From Nitrospirota bacterium (GTDB taxonomy: Bacteria; Nitrospirota; Thermodesulfovibrionia; Thermodesulfovibrionales; JdFR-88): DNA of 64,000 nucleotides. Position numbers and translations under genes: made by a program. This document shows positions 36,523 through 45,179 of this stretch, piece after piece. The stretch's first letter is position 1, and every line of letters begins with the position of its first letter. The notes beneath the pieces are model-generated. The model saw only the letters and a list, made by a program, of their open reading frames with translations. It was not told where the DNA came from and did no database searches. Location: contig JAJYJS010000007.1 of NCBI GenBank assembly GCA_021789215.1, positions 29,612 to 93,611 of the forward strand, read 5' to 3'.

Positions 36523-37377
36523 TTAAAAAAGACTTCTTTCGCATATGGTCCGAACGCTCCGGCACCACCAGGCGATGCCTTCCCCCGCCTTCCGCGCGGA
36601 TTCGCCGTCGGGGAAAACACCGAAAACCGAGGAACCGCTCCCGCTCATCAGGACGTACCTCGCCCCCCTGCTTTTGAGTGCGGCTTTTATCCTGCCGATC
36701 TCGGGGAACGCGGCCAGCACCCCGCCTTCCAGGTCGTTGCACCCCAGCCCTTCCAGGGCGGACAACTCCCCTTCCCTGAGCGCGCGAATAAACAGTTTAA
36801 TATTGTCATTGGCTTTTGTCAACCCGGTAAACGACCTCAAGGCCCTGTAGGCCCAGCCCGCCGAAACCCCAAATTCGGGCTTCACTATGAGGACGGAGAA
36901 TTCCTTCCCCCCCATATCCACAGGCTCTATCTTCTCGCCCCTGCCCGTGGCCAGCGAACAGCAGCCGTTGATGAAAAAGGGCACATCGGAGCCAAGTTTG
37001 GCCCCGAGGGCCGAAAGTTCGGCGGTCTCAAGCCCCAGCCCCCAGAGCCTGTTCAGCCCTATCAGGGTGAAGGCCGCATCGGAGCTGCCCCCGCCGAGCC
37101 CCGCCTCAAGGGGTATGTTCTTTTCAAGCCGTACGCGCGCCCCCCGGCCCGTGCCAGAGTGCTCCTTAAGGAGGAGCGCGGCCTTCCAGACTATGTTTTC
37201 GTGGGCTGGTATCGGACAGTCAGACTCCAGCGCAAGCGCGTCAAAGGGTTCGAACGTGAGCCCGTCATAGAGGTCGACACACTGCATGAGCGAGATTATC
37301 TCGTGATACCCGTCATCCCGCCTGCCGGGGACGAACAGGAACCAGTTAATCTTTGCCGGAGCGCGAAGACTGAGCAT
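36523..37377 (-). CDS. ispE: 4-diphosphocytidyl-2-C-methyl-D-erythritol kinase
   Basis: GHMP kinase of the non-mevalonate isoprenoid pathway. From the chosen ATG it is 284 residues. The N-terminus reads LSLRAPAKINWFLFVPGRRD; DGYHEI and the ATP loop PLEAGLGGGSSDAAF follow, and GSGSSVFGVF is near the end. The frame opens at 37515 inside the upstream TPR gene. I start at 37377, where AAAGGA precedes the ATG and the family N-terminus begins. It overlaps the TPR gene 3' end by 32 bp. Confidence 0.95.
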   Translation of the reverse strand: MLSLRAPAKINWFLFVPGRRDDGYHEIISLMQCVDLYDGLTFEPFDALALESDCPIPAHENIVWKAALLLKEHSGTGRGARVRLEKNIPLEAGLGGGSSDAAFTLIGLNRLWGLGLETAELSALGAKLGSDVPFFINGCCSLATGRGEKIEPVDMGGKEFSVLIVKPEFGVSAGWAYRALRSFTGLTKANDNIKLFIRALREGELSALEGLGCNDLEGGVLAAFPEIGRIKAALKSRGARYVLMSGSGSSVFGVFPDGESARKAGEGIAWWCRSVRTICERSLF

Positions 37378-39106
37378 TTCCGGTCCTTTCGAGGGCCCTG
37401 AGCTTCTTTCGCACCCTGTCCCTGAGCCCATCTTCGTCTTCCTTGAGCGTGAGGGACTTTTTCCATGCCTCCATGGCGCTTTCAGGCTTGCCAAGGGCCT
37501 TGTAAACGTCCCCAAGATGCTCGTAAATTGCGGCGTCGCTGCCGACGGTGTCCCTGGCGTGCAAAAGCTCCTTAAGGGACTCCTTGAACCTGCCCATCTT
37601 GTAATAGACCCAGCCCAGGCTGTCCATTATGTAGCCGCTGTCGGGTTTCAGCTCCAGCGCCCGCTTCACCAGCGAAAGCGCCTCGTCAAGCTTTATGCCC
37701 TTTTCGGCATAGCTGTAGCCCAGGTAATTGAGCGCGTCCGTGTGTTTGGGGTTCACCTTTATGGCATGCTCAAGGTCTGCAACCATCGCGTCGAAGTCGC
37801 CCTTTTTTTCCTCCAGCACCGCCCTGTTGAAAAGGATATCGTCGTTTTCGGGGAATTTTTTGATCCCTTCCCCAAGCACCCTCGCGGCATCAGCGTACTT
37901 CTTCATCTCTATGTACAGCGAGCCCAGATACACATAAATCTCCGGCTTGCCGCTGTCCACGCGGAGGGCCTGCTCATATATCCTGGCGGCTTTTTCGCTG
38001 TGGTCAAGCCTGGTTTCGACAAAGCCCGCAAAAAGCAGGCTCTGTATGTCCCCGGGGTCTTCCTTCAGCAGCTTGTCCAGCTCCGAGGCCGCATCTCCCG
38101 GCCTGCCAAGCTCGTTAAGGCAGTATGCCAGATAATACCGGGCCTGCTTGTCTTTGGGGGTCCGGGAAAGTATGAGCCTGAACTCATCGGCCGCCTTGCC
38201 GAAATCGGAGGTCTCCACGTAAAGGAGCGCAAGCCTTTTGTGAATGTCTATATTCGAGGGGTCGAAGGCCTTTATTTTCTCGTACTGCTTTATGGCCTTG
38301 CCCTGCTCCTTGTTCCTTATATAGAGCATGCCCAGCCTGTCGGCCGCCTCCGTATTGTGGGGGTTTATCTTGACGGCGTCCTTGTAATGCTTCTCCGCGC
38401 CGTCCAAATCGCCTTTCATTTCGCTTATTATCCCGAGATACATCTGGGCGGCGTCCATGTCGGGTTTAAGCTCCAGCGTCTTTTTCAGGTACTTTTCCGA
38501 TTGTTCCAGGTCCTTCAGGTCCAGGTTTATGAGCCCCATGTAGAAATAGGCCATTGCGTTATTGGGGGAGCGGGCGATGAGCTTTTCAAGTGTATCGAGG
38601 GCCTCCGTAAACCTGTCCCCCGAGGCATAAACGGTCCCCAGCAGCAGGAGCGCCTTGTCGTTGCCCGGCTCGATCCTGACGGCCTTCTCAAGGAGCCCTG
38701 TGGCCTGGTCTCTCTTGCCCATGCTGCTGTACAGCTCGCCAAGGAGCATCATCGCTCGGACGTTTTCCGGCGCGTACTTTACCGCCTTCTCGATTATGGC
38801 CGCGGCCTCATCGAGTTTCCCCATCCTCAGGAGGATGCCGCCCAGTTGAAGCCTTATCTCGACCGAGCCGGGGTCATGCTCCATGGCCTTTTTATAATGG
38901 AGCACGGCCTCCTCCCATTTGCCGTTGCTCTCGGCGTCGTAGCCCATCATGAACTCGTAATAAGATGCCTCGTCCGGCGTGCTGGTTACCTTTTGGGCCT
39001 TTTTCTTTTGCTCCTTCGGGGCCGGGCCGTTTGCAAACGCATGGGAAGGGTAAAGGAAAAACACGGCAACGGAAAACAGGCAAAAAGAAAGAAAAAATCT
39101 TCTCAT
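37346..39106 (-). CDS. Exported tetratricopeptide-repeat protein
   Basis: A 586-residue protein with a signal peptide (MRRFFLSFCLFSVAVFFLYP, cleaved near AFANG), then a Lys-rich linker. About 14-15 TPRs fill most of the rest (e.g. NAMAYFYMGLINLDLKDLEQ, TDALNYLGYSYAEKGIKLDE). There is no enzymatic domain. It probably acts as a periplasmic or membrane-tethered scaffold. It overlaps ispE by 32 bp. The frame is open 17 codons further up, but the signal peptide and an extended -10 (TGCGATAAT) six bases before this ATG argue for this start and a leaderless mRNA. Confidence 0.88.
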   Translation of the reverse strand: MRRFFLSFCLFSVAVFFLYPSHAFANGPAPKEQKKKAQKVTSTPDEASYYEFMMGYDAESNGKWEEAVLHYKKAMEHDPGSVEIRLQLGGILLRMGKLDEAAAIIEKAVKYAPENVRAMMLLGELYSSMGKRDQATGLLEKAVRIEPGNDKALLLLGTVYASGDRFTEALDTLEKLIARSPNNAMAYFYMGLINLDLKDLEQSEKYLKKTLELKPDMDAAQMYLGIISEMKGDLDGAEKHYKDAVKINPHNTEAADRLGMLYIRNKEQGKAIKQYEKIKAFDPSNIDIHKRLALLYVETSDFGKAADEFRLILSRTPKDKQARYYLAYCLNELGRPGDAASELDKLLKEDPGDIQSLLFAGFVETRLDHSEKAARIYEQALRVDSGKPEIYVYLGSLYIEMKKYADAARVLGEGIKKFPENDDILFNRAVLEEKKGDFDAMVADLEHAIKVNPKHTDALNYLGYSYAEKGIKLDEALSLVKRALELKPDSGYIMDSLGWVYYKMGRFKESLKELLHARDTVGSDAAIYEHLGDVYKALGKPESAMEAWKKSLTLKEDEDGLRDRVRKKLRALERTGNAQSSRSGKD

Positions 39107-39205
39107 CTGAAAATTATCGCACAAACACCGGCAAACGGGCAAATTTTTATTTTCCACCCCGGTTTAAAGTCCGCTAATGAGGCCATGTTTTTTAACCGGA
39201 ACTGT

Positions 39206-39211
39206 TAAAAT
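39206..39211 (+). promoter_or_regulatory. Extended -10 of the DUF2318 gene
   Basis: TGTTAAAAT: a TGn-extended -10 ending six bases before the ATG, with no Shine-Dalgarno between. It suggests a leaderless transcript. Confidence 0.45.
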
Positions 39212-39217
39212 AGCTCC

Positions 39218-39685
39218 ATGAGACTTTTTTTGCCAGCTTTTACGGCAAGAAAAACAGGGAAAAGCCTGTTTATCGCCCTGCTGACGCTGTTACCCGTTTT
39301 TTCTTTTTCCTGCTCGAAAAGGCCGGCATATCCCACTCCGCCCGTGTCCGGCGGCTCGGTGAGGATAAAGGTATCGGCGCTTGCCGGGGACGTCCCCTCG
39401 TTCTTCACCGTCATGAAAGACGGCAAACAGATAGACTTTTTCGTAGTAAGGACGGGTAATGAAGTGCAGTCCTATTTCAACGCGTGCGCCCGCTGCGGCC
39501 CGAAAAAGCTTGGCTATTATTTCCAGAACGGCAGGATTTACTGCCGGGCCTGCGGCGTGAGCTACGCGCCCGGCAACCTTAAAGGCATCGGAAGCTGCTA
39601 TCCCCTGCCGCTTAAAGGCGCTCTCAGCGGGGGATATTATCTCATCCCCATCCAGGCCGTTTACGCCGGAGGGGCCTATTTTTAG
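39218..39685 (+). CDS. DUF2318-type lipoprotein (FtrD-like metal-binding domain)
   Basis: A 155-residue exported protein. The N-terminus has a hydrophobic segment ending in a lipobox-like VFSFSC. The C-terminal domain carries Cys pairs in FNACARCGPKKLGYYF and IYCRACGVSY, and a GIGSCYPLPL motif, as in the FtrD-like DUF2318 family. That family is annotated as iron-sulfur containing and linked to iron handling. No ftr iron-permease genes are adjacent. It is divergent from the TPR gene, with about 110 bp between starts. The metal is inferred. Confidence 0.82.
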   Translation: MRLFLPAFTARKTGKSLFIALLTLLPVFSFSCSKRPAYPTPPVSGGSVRIKVSALAGDVPSFFTVMKDGKQIDFFVVRTGNEVQSYFNACARCGPKKLGYYFQNGRIYCRACGVSYAPGNLKGIGSCYPLPLKGALSGGYYLIPIQAVYAGGAYF

Positions 39686-39694
39686 CTCGAAATT

Positions 39695-39829
39695 TCAGTG
39701 CATGAGCCCCAGGATGCCTATGATTATCAGGTATGCCGCCACGATGTAGCTCAGGAGCCTCGGAATGACCAGTATCAGGATGCCCGTTATCAGGGCCACA
39801 ATGGGCTCTATGTGATAGACATGATACAT
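39695..39829 (-). CDS. DUF3096 membrane miniprotein
   Basis: A 44-residue protein, almost entirely hydrophobic, that begins MYHVYHIEPIVALITGILIL and continues with IPRLLSYIVAAYLIIIGILG. This is the DUF3096 pattern of two short membrane segments around an IPRLL turn. AGGAGGG lies ten bases before the ATG. It converges on the DUF2318 gene, with nine bases between stops. The function is unknown. Genes this short are often missed in annotation. Confidence 0.85.
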   Translation of the reverse strand: MYHVYHIEPIVALITGILILVIPRLLSYIVAAYLIIIGILGLMH

Positions 39830-39887
39830 TGCTGAAACCCTCCTGCTTCTGATTTTGCCTCTCCCCCGCTCTCCCGGTTGTTTGCCC

Positions 39888-39941
39888 CTTCATCCTTTTC
39901 CCCTCGCCTTATGGGAGAGGGGCAGGGGTGAGGGATGAGGG
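39888..39941. repeat. REP-like GC hairpin
   Basis: A palindromic tract built from CCTTCATCC, CCCCTCGCCTTATGGGAGAGGGG and GTGAGGGATGAGGG. It resembles the hairpin at 10479-10514. Confidence 0.5.
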
Positions 39942-40013
39942 AATTGAGCGGTCTCCCAATAAAATCTTCCGCCGGAAAGCGCTTTTTGTAAACACCTGTG
40001 CTAATATTCAGCT

Positions 40014-40376
40014 ATGAAAGTAAAAAAAAGCCTCCTGCTCCTCGTGCTTTTTGGCCCGCTTTTTGCCTGGCAGGCGGCCCTGGCGCTCCAGACCCGGGAC
40101 TTGATAACCCTTAAAAAAGCCGGTTTCTCAGAGCAGGCCATAGCCCGGATAAACGCGAGCGGCTATCCCGGCATTGAAAGGCTCCTTGCACTAAAAAAGG
40201 CGGGCTTCAAGGAAGACTCCATACTGGAGATAATCAGGGGCGGCCAGGAGGGAAAAGCCGAGGTCTACACCACGAAAGGCCTGCTTGATGATGAAGTGCG
40301 CTGCGGCTGCGGCCCGCAGACGCCTTACTACCTGAATATCTGGGAGCACGCCCCTGGCAAAAAACATCAGCGATGA
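40014..40376 (+). CDS. Small exported protein with repeated LKKAGF helices
   Basis: A 120-residue protein with a signal peptide (MKVKKSLLLLVLFGPLFAWQ, cleaved near ALA). The mature part has two similar segments, LITLKKAGFSEQAIARI and LLALKKAGFKEDSILEII, that look like a repeated helical motif. A short C-terminal stretch with CGCG and HAPGKKH follows. I do not recognise a named family with confidence. TGC-TAATAT lies six bases before the ATG and no Shine-Dalgarno is seen. It converges on nadB. Confidence 0.65.
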   Translation: MKVKKSLLLLVLFGPLFAWQAALALQTRDLITLKKAGFSEQAIARINASGYPGIERLLALKKAGFKEDSILEIIRGGQEGKAEVYTTKGLLDDEVRCGCGPQTPYYLNIWEHAPGKKHQR

Positions 40377-40459
40377 ACCAAATTGCCAAAATAGCCATAA
40401 ATGGTTCAGTATGACGGACTTTCAACAAAAATTACCGGTTTTTAGAAGACAGGTTCCAA

Positions 40460-42025
40460 TCAGTCTTCGAGGTACACCGCCTTCCCCCTGACGAACGTCA
40501 CGTGCTTCATCCAGTCGCCGGTCTTCTGCGGATGGTCCTCGCGGTAGTGGGCCCCCACGCTGTTTTGTCTCAGGAGTGCGGCCTCCGTGATGAGCATCGC
40601 AAGCTGTATCATGTTCTTCAGCTCCAGCTCGCGCCTCGTGAAAAAAGATTTTTCAAGTATGTACCGCCAGCCAGCGAACTCCTCCAGCGCCTCCTTCAGG
40701 GACCGCTCGTCCCTTATTATGCCCACCTTCTGCCACATGGTGCGCCTCAGGTCTCCGCGTATCTCGTCATGGTCCGGGATGGAATGGGGCAGGAACTTTA
40801 ATTCCACCCTTTTTTCCATCGCCTTTACCTCGCTCTTTGAAACCGAATATTTGAACGCCGCCGCACCGGCCCTCTTGCCGTAGACAAGCCCTTCCAGGAG
40901 GCTGTTGCTGGCCAGCCTGTTGGCGCCGTGCACACCGGTGCAGGCCACCTCGCCGGCCGCAAAGAGCCCGTGCAGGCTGCTCCTGCCGTTTACGTCCGTC
41001 TTCACCCCCCCCATGTGATAGTGCGCCGCTGGGCAGACGGGTATCAGATCTTTGGTGATGTCCAGCTCGTAGCGCAGGCATGTGGAATAGACCCTTGGGA
41101 ACCTCCTGCGGATGAAGTCCTCCCCCATGTGCCTTATGTCCAGGTAGACGTGGCCGCTTTTTGTCTGTTGCATCTCGGACAGTATCGCCCTTGAGACGAC
41201 GTCCCTTGGGGCAAGCTCCATGTCCGGGCTGTATTTCCCCATGAAGCGCTCCTCCTTCACATTCCGCAGCAGGCCGCCCTCGCCCCGGAGCGCCTCCGTC
41301 AGGAGGAAATGCGGGGCGGAAGGCAGGAAGAGGCTTGTGGGATGGAACTGCACGAACTCCAAATCCTGCAACACGGCCCCCGCACGGTATGCTATCGAGG
41401 CCCCGTCGCCCGTTGCGACCTGCGGGTTCGTGGTTATGGTATAAATCTGGCCCGTCCCGCCAGTGGCAAGCACGGTGGCCCTGGCGAGCATGGCAACGGG
41501 GTTTCTCTCCAGCGCCACGAACGCGCCAAAACAATTGCCGTTTTCCACGATAAGGTCTATGGCCGGGGCAAAAGGCAGCCTCTTGATGTTGGGGATGGTC
41601 CTTACCTTGCTTATCAGCGCCCTTTCAAGCTCCTTGCCGGTAGAGTCGCCCTTCGAATGGAGGATGCGCTTCCTCGAATGGGCGGCCTCCAGCCCGAAGG
41701 CGAGTTTGGAGCCCTCCTTGTCGAACTCCGCGCCCCAGGAGATAAGCTCCCTTATCAGCTCCGGCCCCTCCTCGACGAGCACGCGGACGGCCTGCTCGCG
41801 GCAGAGCCCGTCTCCGGCGCGGAGGGTGTCCTCGTAATGGATGCCGACCTCGTCCTCATCGCTCAGGGCGACGGCTATCCCCCCCTGGGCGTATTCCGTG
41901 CTGCTTTCAGTGGGGATGTCCTTTGTCACCACGGTCACGTCGCCGTACCTGGACAGCTCTATCGCGGCCCTCAGGCCCGCCACCCCGCTGCCTATGACGA
42001 TGAAATCGGTTGTTTCCTTTATCAT
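40460..42025 (-). CDS. nadB: L-aspartate oxidase
   Basis: FAD enzyme oxidising L-aspartate to iminoaspartate, the first step of de novo NAD synthesis. The FAD-binding start is VIGSGVAGLRAAIELSRYGD. QFHPTSLFLP, the SEYAQGGIAVA-like TEYAQGGIAVAL and GEVACTGVHGANRLASNSLL are characteristic. The 521 residues are normal. It is the last gene of a seven-gene minus-strand run, starting one base after the ChaN-like gene. nadA and nadC are not in the window. Confidence 0.95.
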   Translation of the reverse strand: MIKETTDFIVIGSGVAGLRAAIELSRYGDVTVVTKDIPTESSTEYAQGGIAVALSDEDEVGIHYEDTLRAGDGLCREQAVRVLVEEGPELIRELISWGAEFDKEGSKLAFGLEAAHSRKRILHSKGDSTGKELERALISKVRTIPNIKRLPFAPAIDLIVENGNCFGAFVALERNPVAMLARATVLATGGTGQIYTITTNPQVATGDGASIAYRAGAVLQDLEFVQFHPTSLFLPSAPHFLLTEALRGEGGLLRNVKEERFMGKYSPDMELAPRDVVSRAILSEMQQTKSGHVYLDIRHMGEDFIRRRFPRVYSTCLRYELDITKDLIPVCPAAHYHMGGVKTDVNGRSSLHGLFAAGEVACTGVHGANRLASNSLLEGLVYGKRAGAAAFKYSVSKSEVKAMEKRVELKFLPHSIPDHDEIRGDLRRTMWQKVGIIRDERSLKEALEEFAGWRYILEKSFFTRRELELKNMIQLAMLITEAALLRQNSVGAHYREDHPQKTGDWMKHVTFVRGKAVYLED

Positions 42026-42026
42026 C

Positions 42027-42848
42027 CTAATACCAGAGATAGTCGGCCAGCCGGGCGTCCGGCTCCTTTCCGGTCATGTCCCTGAAAGACTCGGGCATCA
42101 ATACGGAATACTTCACATTCATCTGCCTCTCAAGCATTGCCGGGACGGAGGCCTTGGCCGCGTGCGCCGCCCCAAGGAGGACGACCACCGTGCCCTTGTC
42201 CATCCTCGCAAGCTGAGAGATGTAATAGGCCATTACGGCGTCCCTGAAGCGTTGGGCGTCGCAGAGATATATCATCCTCGATTCATGCTCCACCCTGTCT
42301 TTTCCCAGGCCGAAAGTCCTTGCGTATTCCGGCTCCTCGGAGCATGGAGTGAATTTTATCCTCTCCAGGGACTCTCTCGACACCACGCCCACGCCCCGCT
42401 CCGAGACCTCCTTTATAAGCTCCTTCCTTACATTCACCCCCACAAGCGGGATTTTTTTCTCCCTTGCGTAATCGAATATCTTTTCATAATTGTCAAAGGG
42501 TATGTTCCAGACGGAATGGTACATCTGCCTGAACGTCCCCTTGTCCATCTTCCCGTCCACCCACCTGTTAAGCTCAAGCTGCATCCCCTCCGGGAACATC
42601 TCAAGCGCAATGACGGGGTTTTTCCCGTGCTTATAAAGGTATTTTATGACCTCAAGCTGGACGTAGTGGTCCCGGCTGTTCGTGTGAGACTCCCCAACGA
42701 ATATCACAGGGCCGTTCGCGACCGCCTTAAGCATCTCCCCAACAGGAACATCGGGCCCGCCCGCTTCCGAAAGCGCCACGAAGCGCGAGGGCATGGAGGA
42801 GCAGCCCCACAGGAGCGCGAACATAAGGACGAACGCGGCCCTTTTCAT
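42027..42848 (-). CDS. ChaN-family haem-binding lipoprotein
   Basis: A 273-residue lipoprotein. The signal is MKRAAFVLMFALLWGC with lipobox Cys16. The core has VIFVGESHTNSRDHYVQLEV, VIALEMFPEGMQLELNRWVD and VVVLLGAAHA, typical of the ChaN / haem-binding uptake family (EreA-like fold). The open frame continues upstream to 43517, but that part is in the shadow of the acetolactate-synthase-like gene, so I start at the signal peptide. Gaps are five and one bases to its neighbours. Iron or haem handling is inferred from the family. Confidence 0.85.
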   Translation of the reverse strand: MKRAAFVLMFALLWGCSSMPSRFVALSEAGGPDVPVGEMLKAVANGPVIFVGESHTNSRDHYVQLEVIKYLYKHGKNPVIALEMFPEGMQLELNRWVDGKMDKGTFRQMYHSVWNIPFDNYEKIFDYAREKKIPLVGVNVRKELIKEVSERGVGVVSRESLERIKFTPCSEEPEYARTFGLGKDRVEHESRMIYLCDAQRFRDAVMAYYISQLARMDKGTVVVLLGAAHAAKASVPAMLERQMNVKYSVLMPESFRDMTGKEPDARLADYLWY

Positions 42849-42853
42849 CCCGC

Positions 42854-44479
42854 TCAGGCCGGGCATATCAATGAACCAAGCTTCGATGTAAGCTCCATGT
42901 TTTCCCCGTAATCGACAGGGCAGTCTATTATAGACACGCCTTCCCTGCCAAGCGCGTCCTTGAGGATGCCCGCCAGTTCCCCTTCTTTTTCCACCCTGTA
43001 CCCCCTCGCCCCGAACGCTTCCGCGAATTTCACGAAATCGGGGTTGCCGAAGCCGGTAAAGAACTCCTGCCTGTATCTTACGCGCTCTTTCCATTCTATG
43101 AGGCCGTATGCGCCGTCGTTGAATACGAGGACCACCATGGACACCCCGAGTCTTACGGCCGTCTCTATCTCCGCAGCCGTCATCAGGAACCCTCCGTCCC
43201 CCACCGCGGCCACCACCTTCCTTTCCGGGTGGACAAGCCTGGCGGCGATTGCGGAAGGTATGGCAAACCCCATTGAGGCGAGCCCGTTGGATATCAACAC
43301 GGTGTTCGGGGAGAGGGCCTCGTAAAACCTGGAAATCCATATCTTGTGGGCCCCCACGTCGCTCACGAGGATGTCTTTTTTCCCAAGCGCGCCGCGCAGC
43401 TCCCTCACTATGCGGAGCGGCTTGAGCGGATAGCCCGTATCCGCGCCGGAAAGAAGCCCCCTCGCCCCCTGCCTTATCTTGAGGTAATAATCCGGCTCCG
43501 CCCTTGTAAAAGAGCACTTCCTTGCGAGCGTGGAGAGGGTCTTCTTTATGTCGCCCACAAGCTCCAGGCTCTGGTATGCCACATCCGTTTCGGCCGGTGT
43601 GGCGCTTATGTGTATCACATGTTTTTTGACGCCCTTCCAGTATTGGGGGCTGAACTCCACGGGGTCGAACCCCACGGTTATTATCAGGTCCGCGCGCTCA
43701 AGCCCGCAGGAGATATAGTCCTTCTGCTGGAGCCCGACGGTGGATATGAAGAGCCTTTCGCTGGCCGGGACGGCCCCCATCGCCATGAAGGTGGCGGCGG
43801 CGGGCAGCCGGAACCTGTTGAGGAATTTAAGCAACTCGGCCGACGCCCCGGCCCGTATTACGCCGTTTCCGGCTATCACGACGGGGTTTGCCGCGTTTTG
43901 GACCATGTCCAGCGCGGCCTGGACGGCGCTCCCTGAAGGCTCCGGATAGACCGCGAGCGCGGGGGGCATCGGCTCGCCCTCCGCGGGAAGGCAGGCCACG
44001 TCCTCAGGCATCTCAAGGTGGACGGGGCCCGGCTTTTCGGCCATCGCCACCCTGAACGCCTTCCTAACTATCTCCGGGACGTTTTTGGCCCTGATGCTCG
44101 CCCCCCACTTGGTGACAGGCTTGTAAATGGAGACCACGTCTATGTACTGGTGGGCCTCCCTGAATGTCTCCGAAAGGCTTTTCTGCGCCGTTATGGCGAT
44201 GACAGGCGAAAAGTCCAGAAAGGCGTCTGCCACGCCCGGAAGAAGGTTTATCGCGCCGGGGCCAAGCGTCGAGAGGCAGACCCCCGGCCTCCCGCAAAGC
44301 CTCCCCCATGCCGTAGCCATGAACGAGGCCCCGCGCTCGTCGCGTGTCGTGACGAATTTTATCTTCCCGGATTTTTTGAGGGCGTAAAGAAGCTCTATAT
44401 TCTCCTCTCCCGGGATGCCGAAGACGTATTCCACGCCCTCGTTTTCAAGACAGCTTACAAAGAGGCCGGATGTCTTCAT
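42854..44479 (-). CDS. Acetolactate-synthase-like ThDP enzyme
   Basis: A 541-residue thiamine-diphosphate enzyme of the AHAS/AlsS group. The N-terminus has YVFGIPGEENIELL. The cofactor-activating Glu48 lies in TRDERGASFMA. VGDGGFLMTAAEIETAVRLG and a following FNDGAYGLIEW form the Mg-ThDP site. No small regulatory subunit is adjacent, so a catabolic acetolactate synthase or another 2-oxo acid reaction is possible. It sits between the HAD phosphatase and the ChaN gene in an operon with his and nad genes. The exact substrate is not determinable here. Confidence 0.85.
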   Translation of the reverse strand: MKTSGLFVSCLENEGVEYVFGIPGEENIELLYALKKSGKIKFVTTRDERGASFMATAWGRLCGRPGVCLSTLGPGAINLLPGVADAFLDFSPVIAITAQKSLSETFREAHQYIDVVSIYKPVTKWGASIRAKNVPEIVRKAFRVAMAEKPGPVHLEMPEDVACLPAEGEPMPPALAVYPEPSGSAVQAALDMVQNAANPVVIAGNGVIRAGASAELLKFLNRFRLPAAATFMAMGAVPASERLFISTVGLQQKDYISCGLERADLIITVGFDPVEFSPQYWKGVKKHVIHISATPAETDVAYQSLELVGDIKKTLSTLARKCSFTRAEPDYYLKIRQGARGLLSGADTGYPLKPLRIVRELRGALGKKDILVSDVGAHKIWISRFYEALSPNTVLISNGLASMGFAIPSAIAARLVHPERKVVAAVGDGGFLMTAAEIETAVRLGVSMVVLVFNDGAYGLIEWKERVRYRQEFFTGFGNPDFVKFAEAFGARGYRVEKEGELAGILKDALGREGVSIIDCPVDYGENMELTSKLGSLICPA

Positions 44480-44492
44480 GATAAAGGGGGCC

Positions 44493-45179
44493 TCATCGCA
44501 TGAGGTCCCTGAAATCCCTTATTGAGGGGAACCTGCCAGTTACTTTCTTTTTCCTGATCTCCTTGGAGGCCGGTTTTTCCTTGAGGAGCACATATTTGAT
44601 GCCATATGCCTTCGCGGTCTCCAGGATGTCCTCCGTGTCGTCTATGAAGAGGGACTTGTCCTTTTCGAAATGCAGCAGGGCCTCGGTCTTCTTCCAGAAT
44701 TCGGGGCTTTCCTTCGGCGCTCCCATGCTGCAAGAGGCGACAACGTGGTCGAAGTACTTGCCGATGCCCGTCTTCCTGAACTTTATCTCGATTGCCCTGT
44801 AGTGGGCATTCGTGACGAGGTAGACCTTCTTGCCCAGGCCCCTTATATGCCCGAGGAAGTCCTCGACATGGGGATGGACCTCTATAAGATGCCTTATCTG
44901 CTCCTTGAGCGCGGGTATGTCAAGCCCAAGCTCCTCCGACCAGAAATCGAGGTCTGTCCAGTTGAGCGTGCCCTCATGGCTTTTGTATTTGGCAAGCAGT
45001 TCCTCCTTCGCCCTGCCGAAGGTAACGCCGAATTTCTCCGCGTATTTCTCCGGGACGAGGTGCTCCCAGAAATAGTCGTCGAAATACTTGTCCAGCAGGG
45101 TACCGTCCAGGTCGAGGAGGACATATTTTATATCCTCCATCGGCACCGGCGGGGGGTTTTTTCCCTTCTTTTTCTCCAT
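44493..45179 (-). CDS. yrfG: HAD-family GMP/IMP nucleotidase (YrfG-like)
   Basis: A haloacid-dehalogenase phosphatase of 228 residues. The nucleophile motif DLDGTLLD is at 23-30. Nearby YFWEHLVPEKYAEKFGV, LNWTDLDFWSEELGLD, LVTNAH, the PKES Lys motif and SLFIDDTEDIL closely follow the E. coli YrfG pattern. The reaction is probably dephosphorylation of purine mononucleotides. Its ATG overlaps the stop of the dehydrogenase gene by one base (TGATG). Confidence 0.87.
   Translation of the reverse strand: MEKKKGKNPPPVPMEDIKYVLLDLDGTLLDKYFDDYFWEHLVPEKYAEKFGVTFGRAKEELLAKYKSHEGTLNWTDLDFWSEELGLDIPALKEQIRHLIEVHPHVEDFLGHIRGLGKKVYLVTNAHYRAIEIKFRKTGIGKYFDHVVASCSMGAPKESPEFWKKTEALLHFEKDKSLFIDDTEDILETAKAYGIKYVLLKEKPASKEIRKKKVTGRFPSIRDFRDLMR

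Noticed and set aside
36545..37401. Plus-strand frames opposite ispE
   Set aside because: They are shadows of ispE and the tRNA region; the minus-strand gene has all family motifs.
42849..43517. Upstream extension of the ChaN frame (about 220 codons)
   Set aside because: It lies fully inside the acetolactate-synthase-like gene on the same strand, reads as a low-complexity Arg/Gly shadow, and the real signal peptide starts at 42848.
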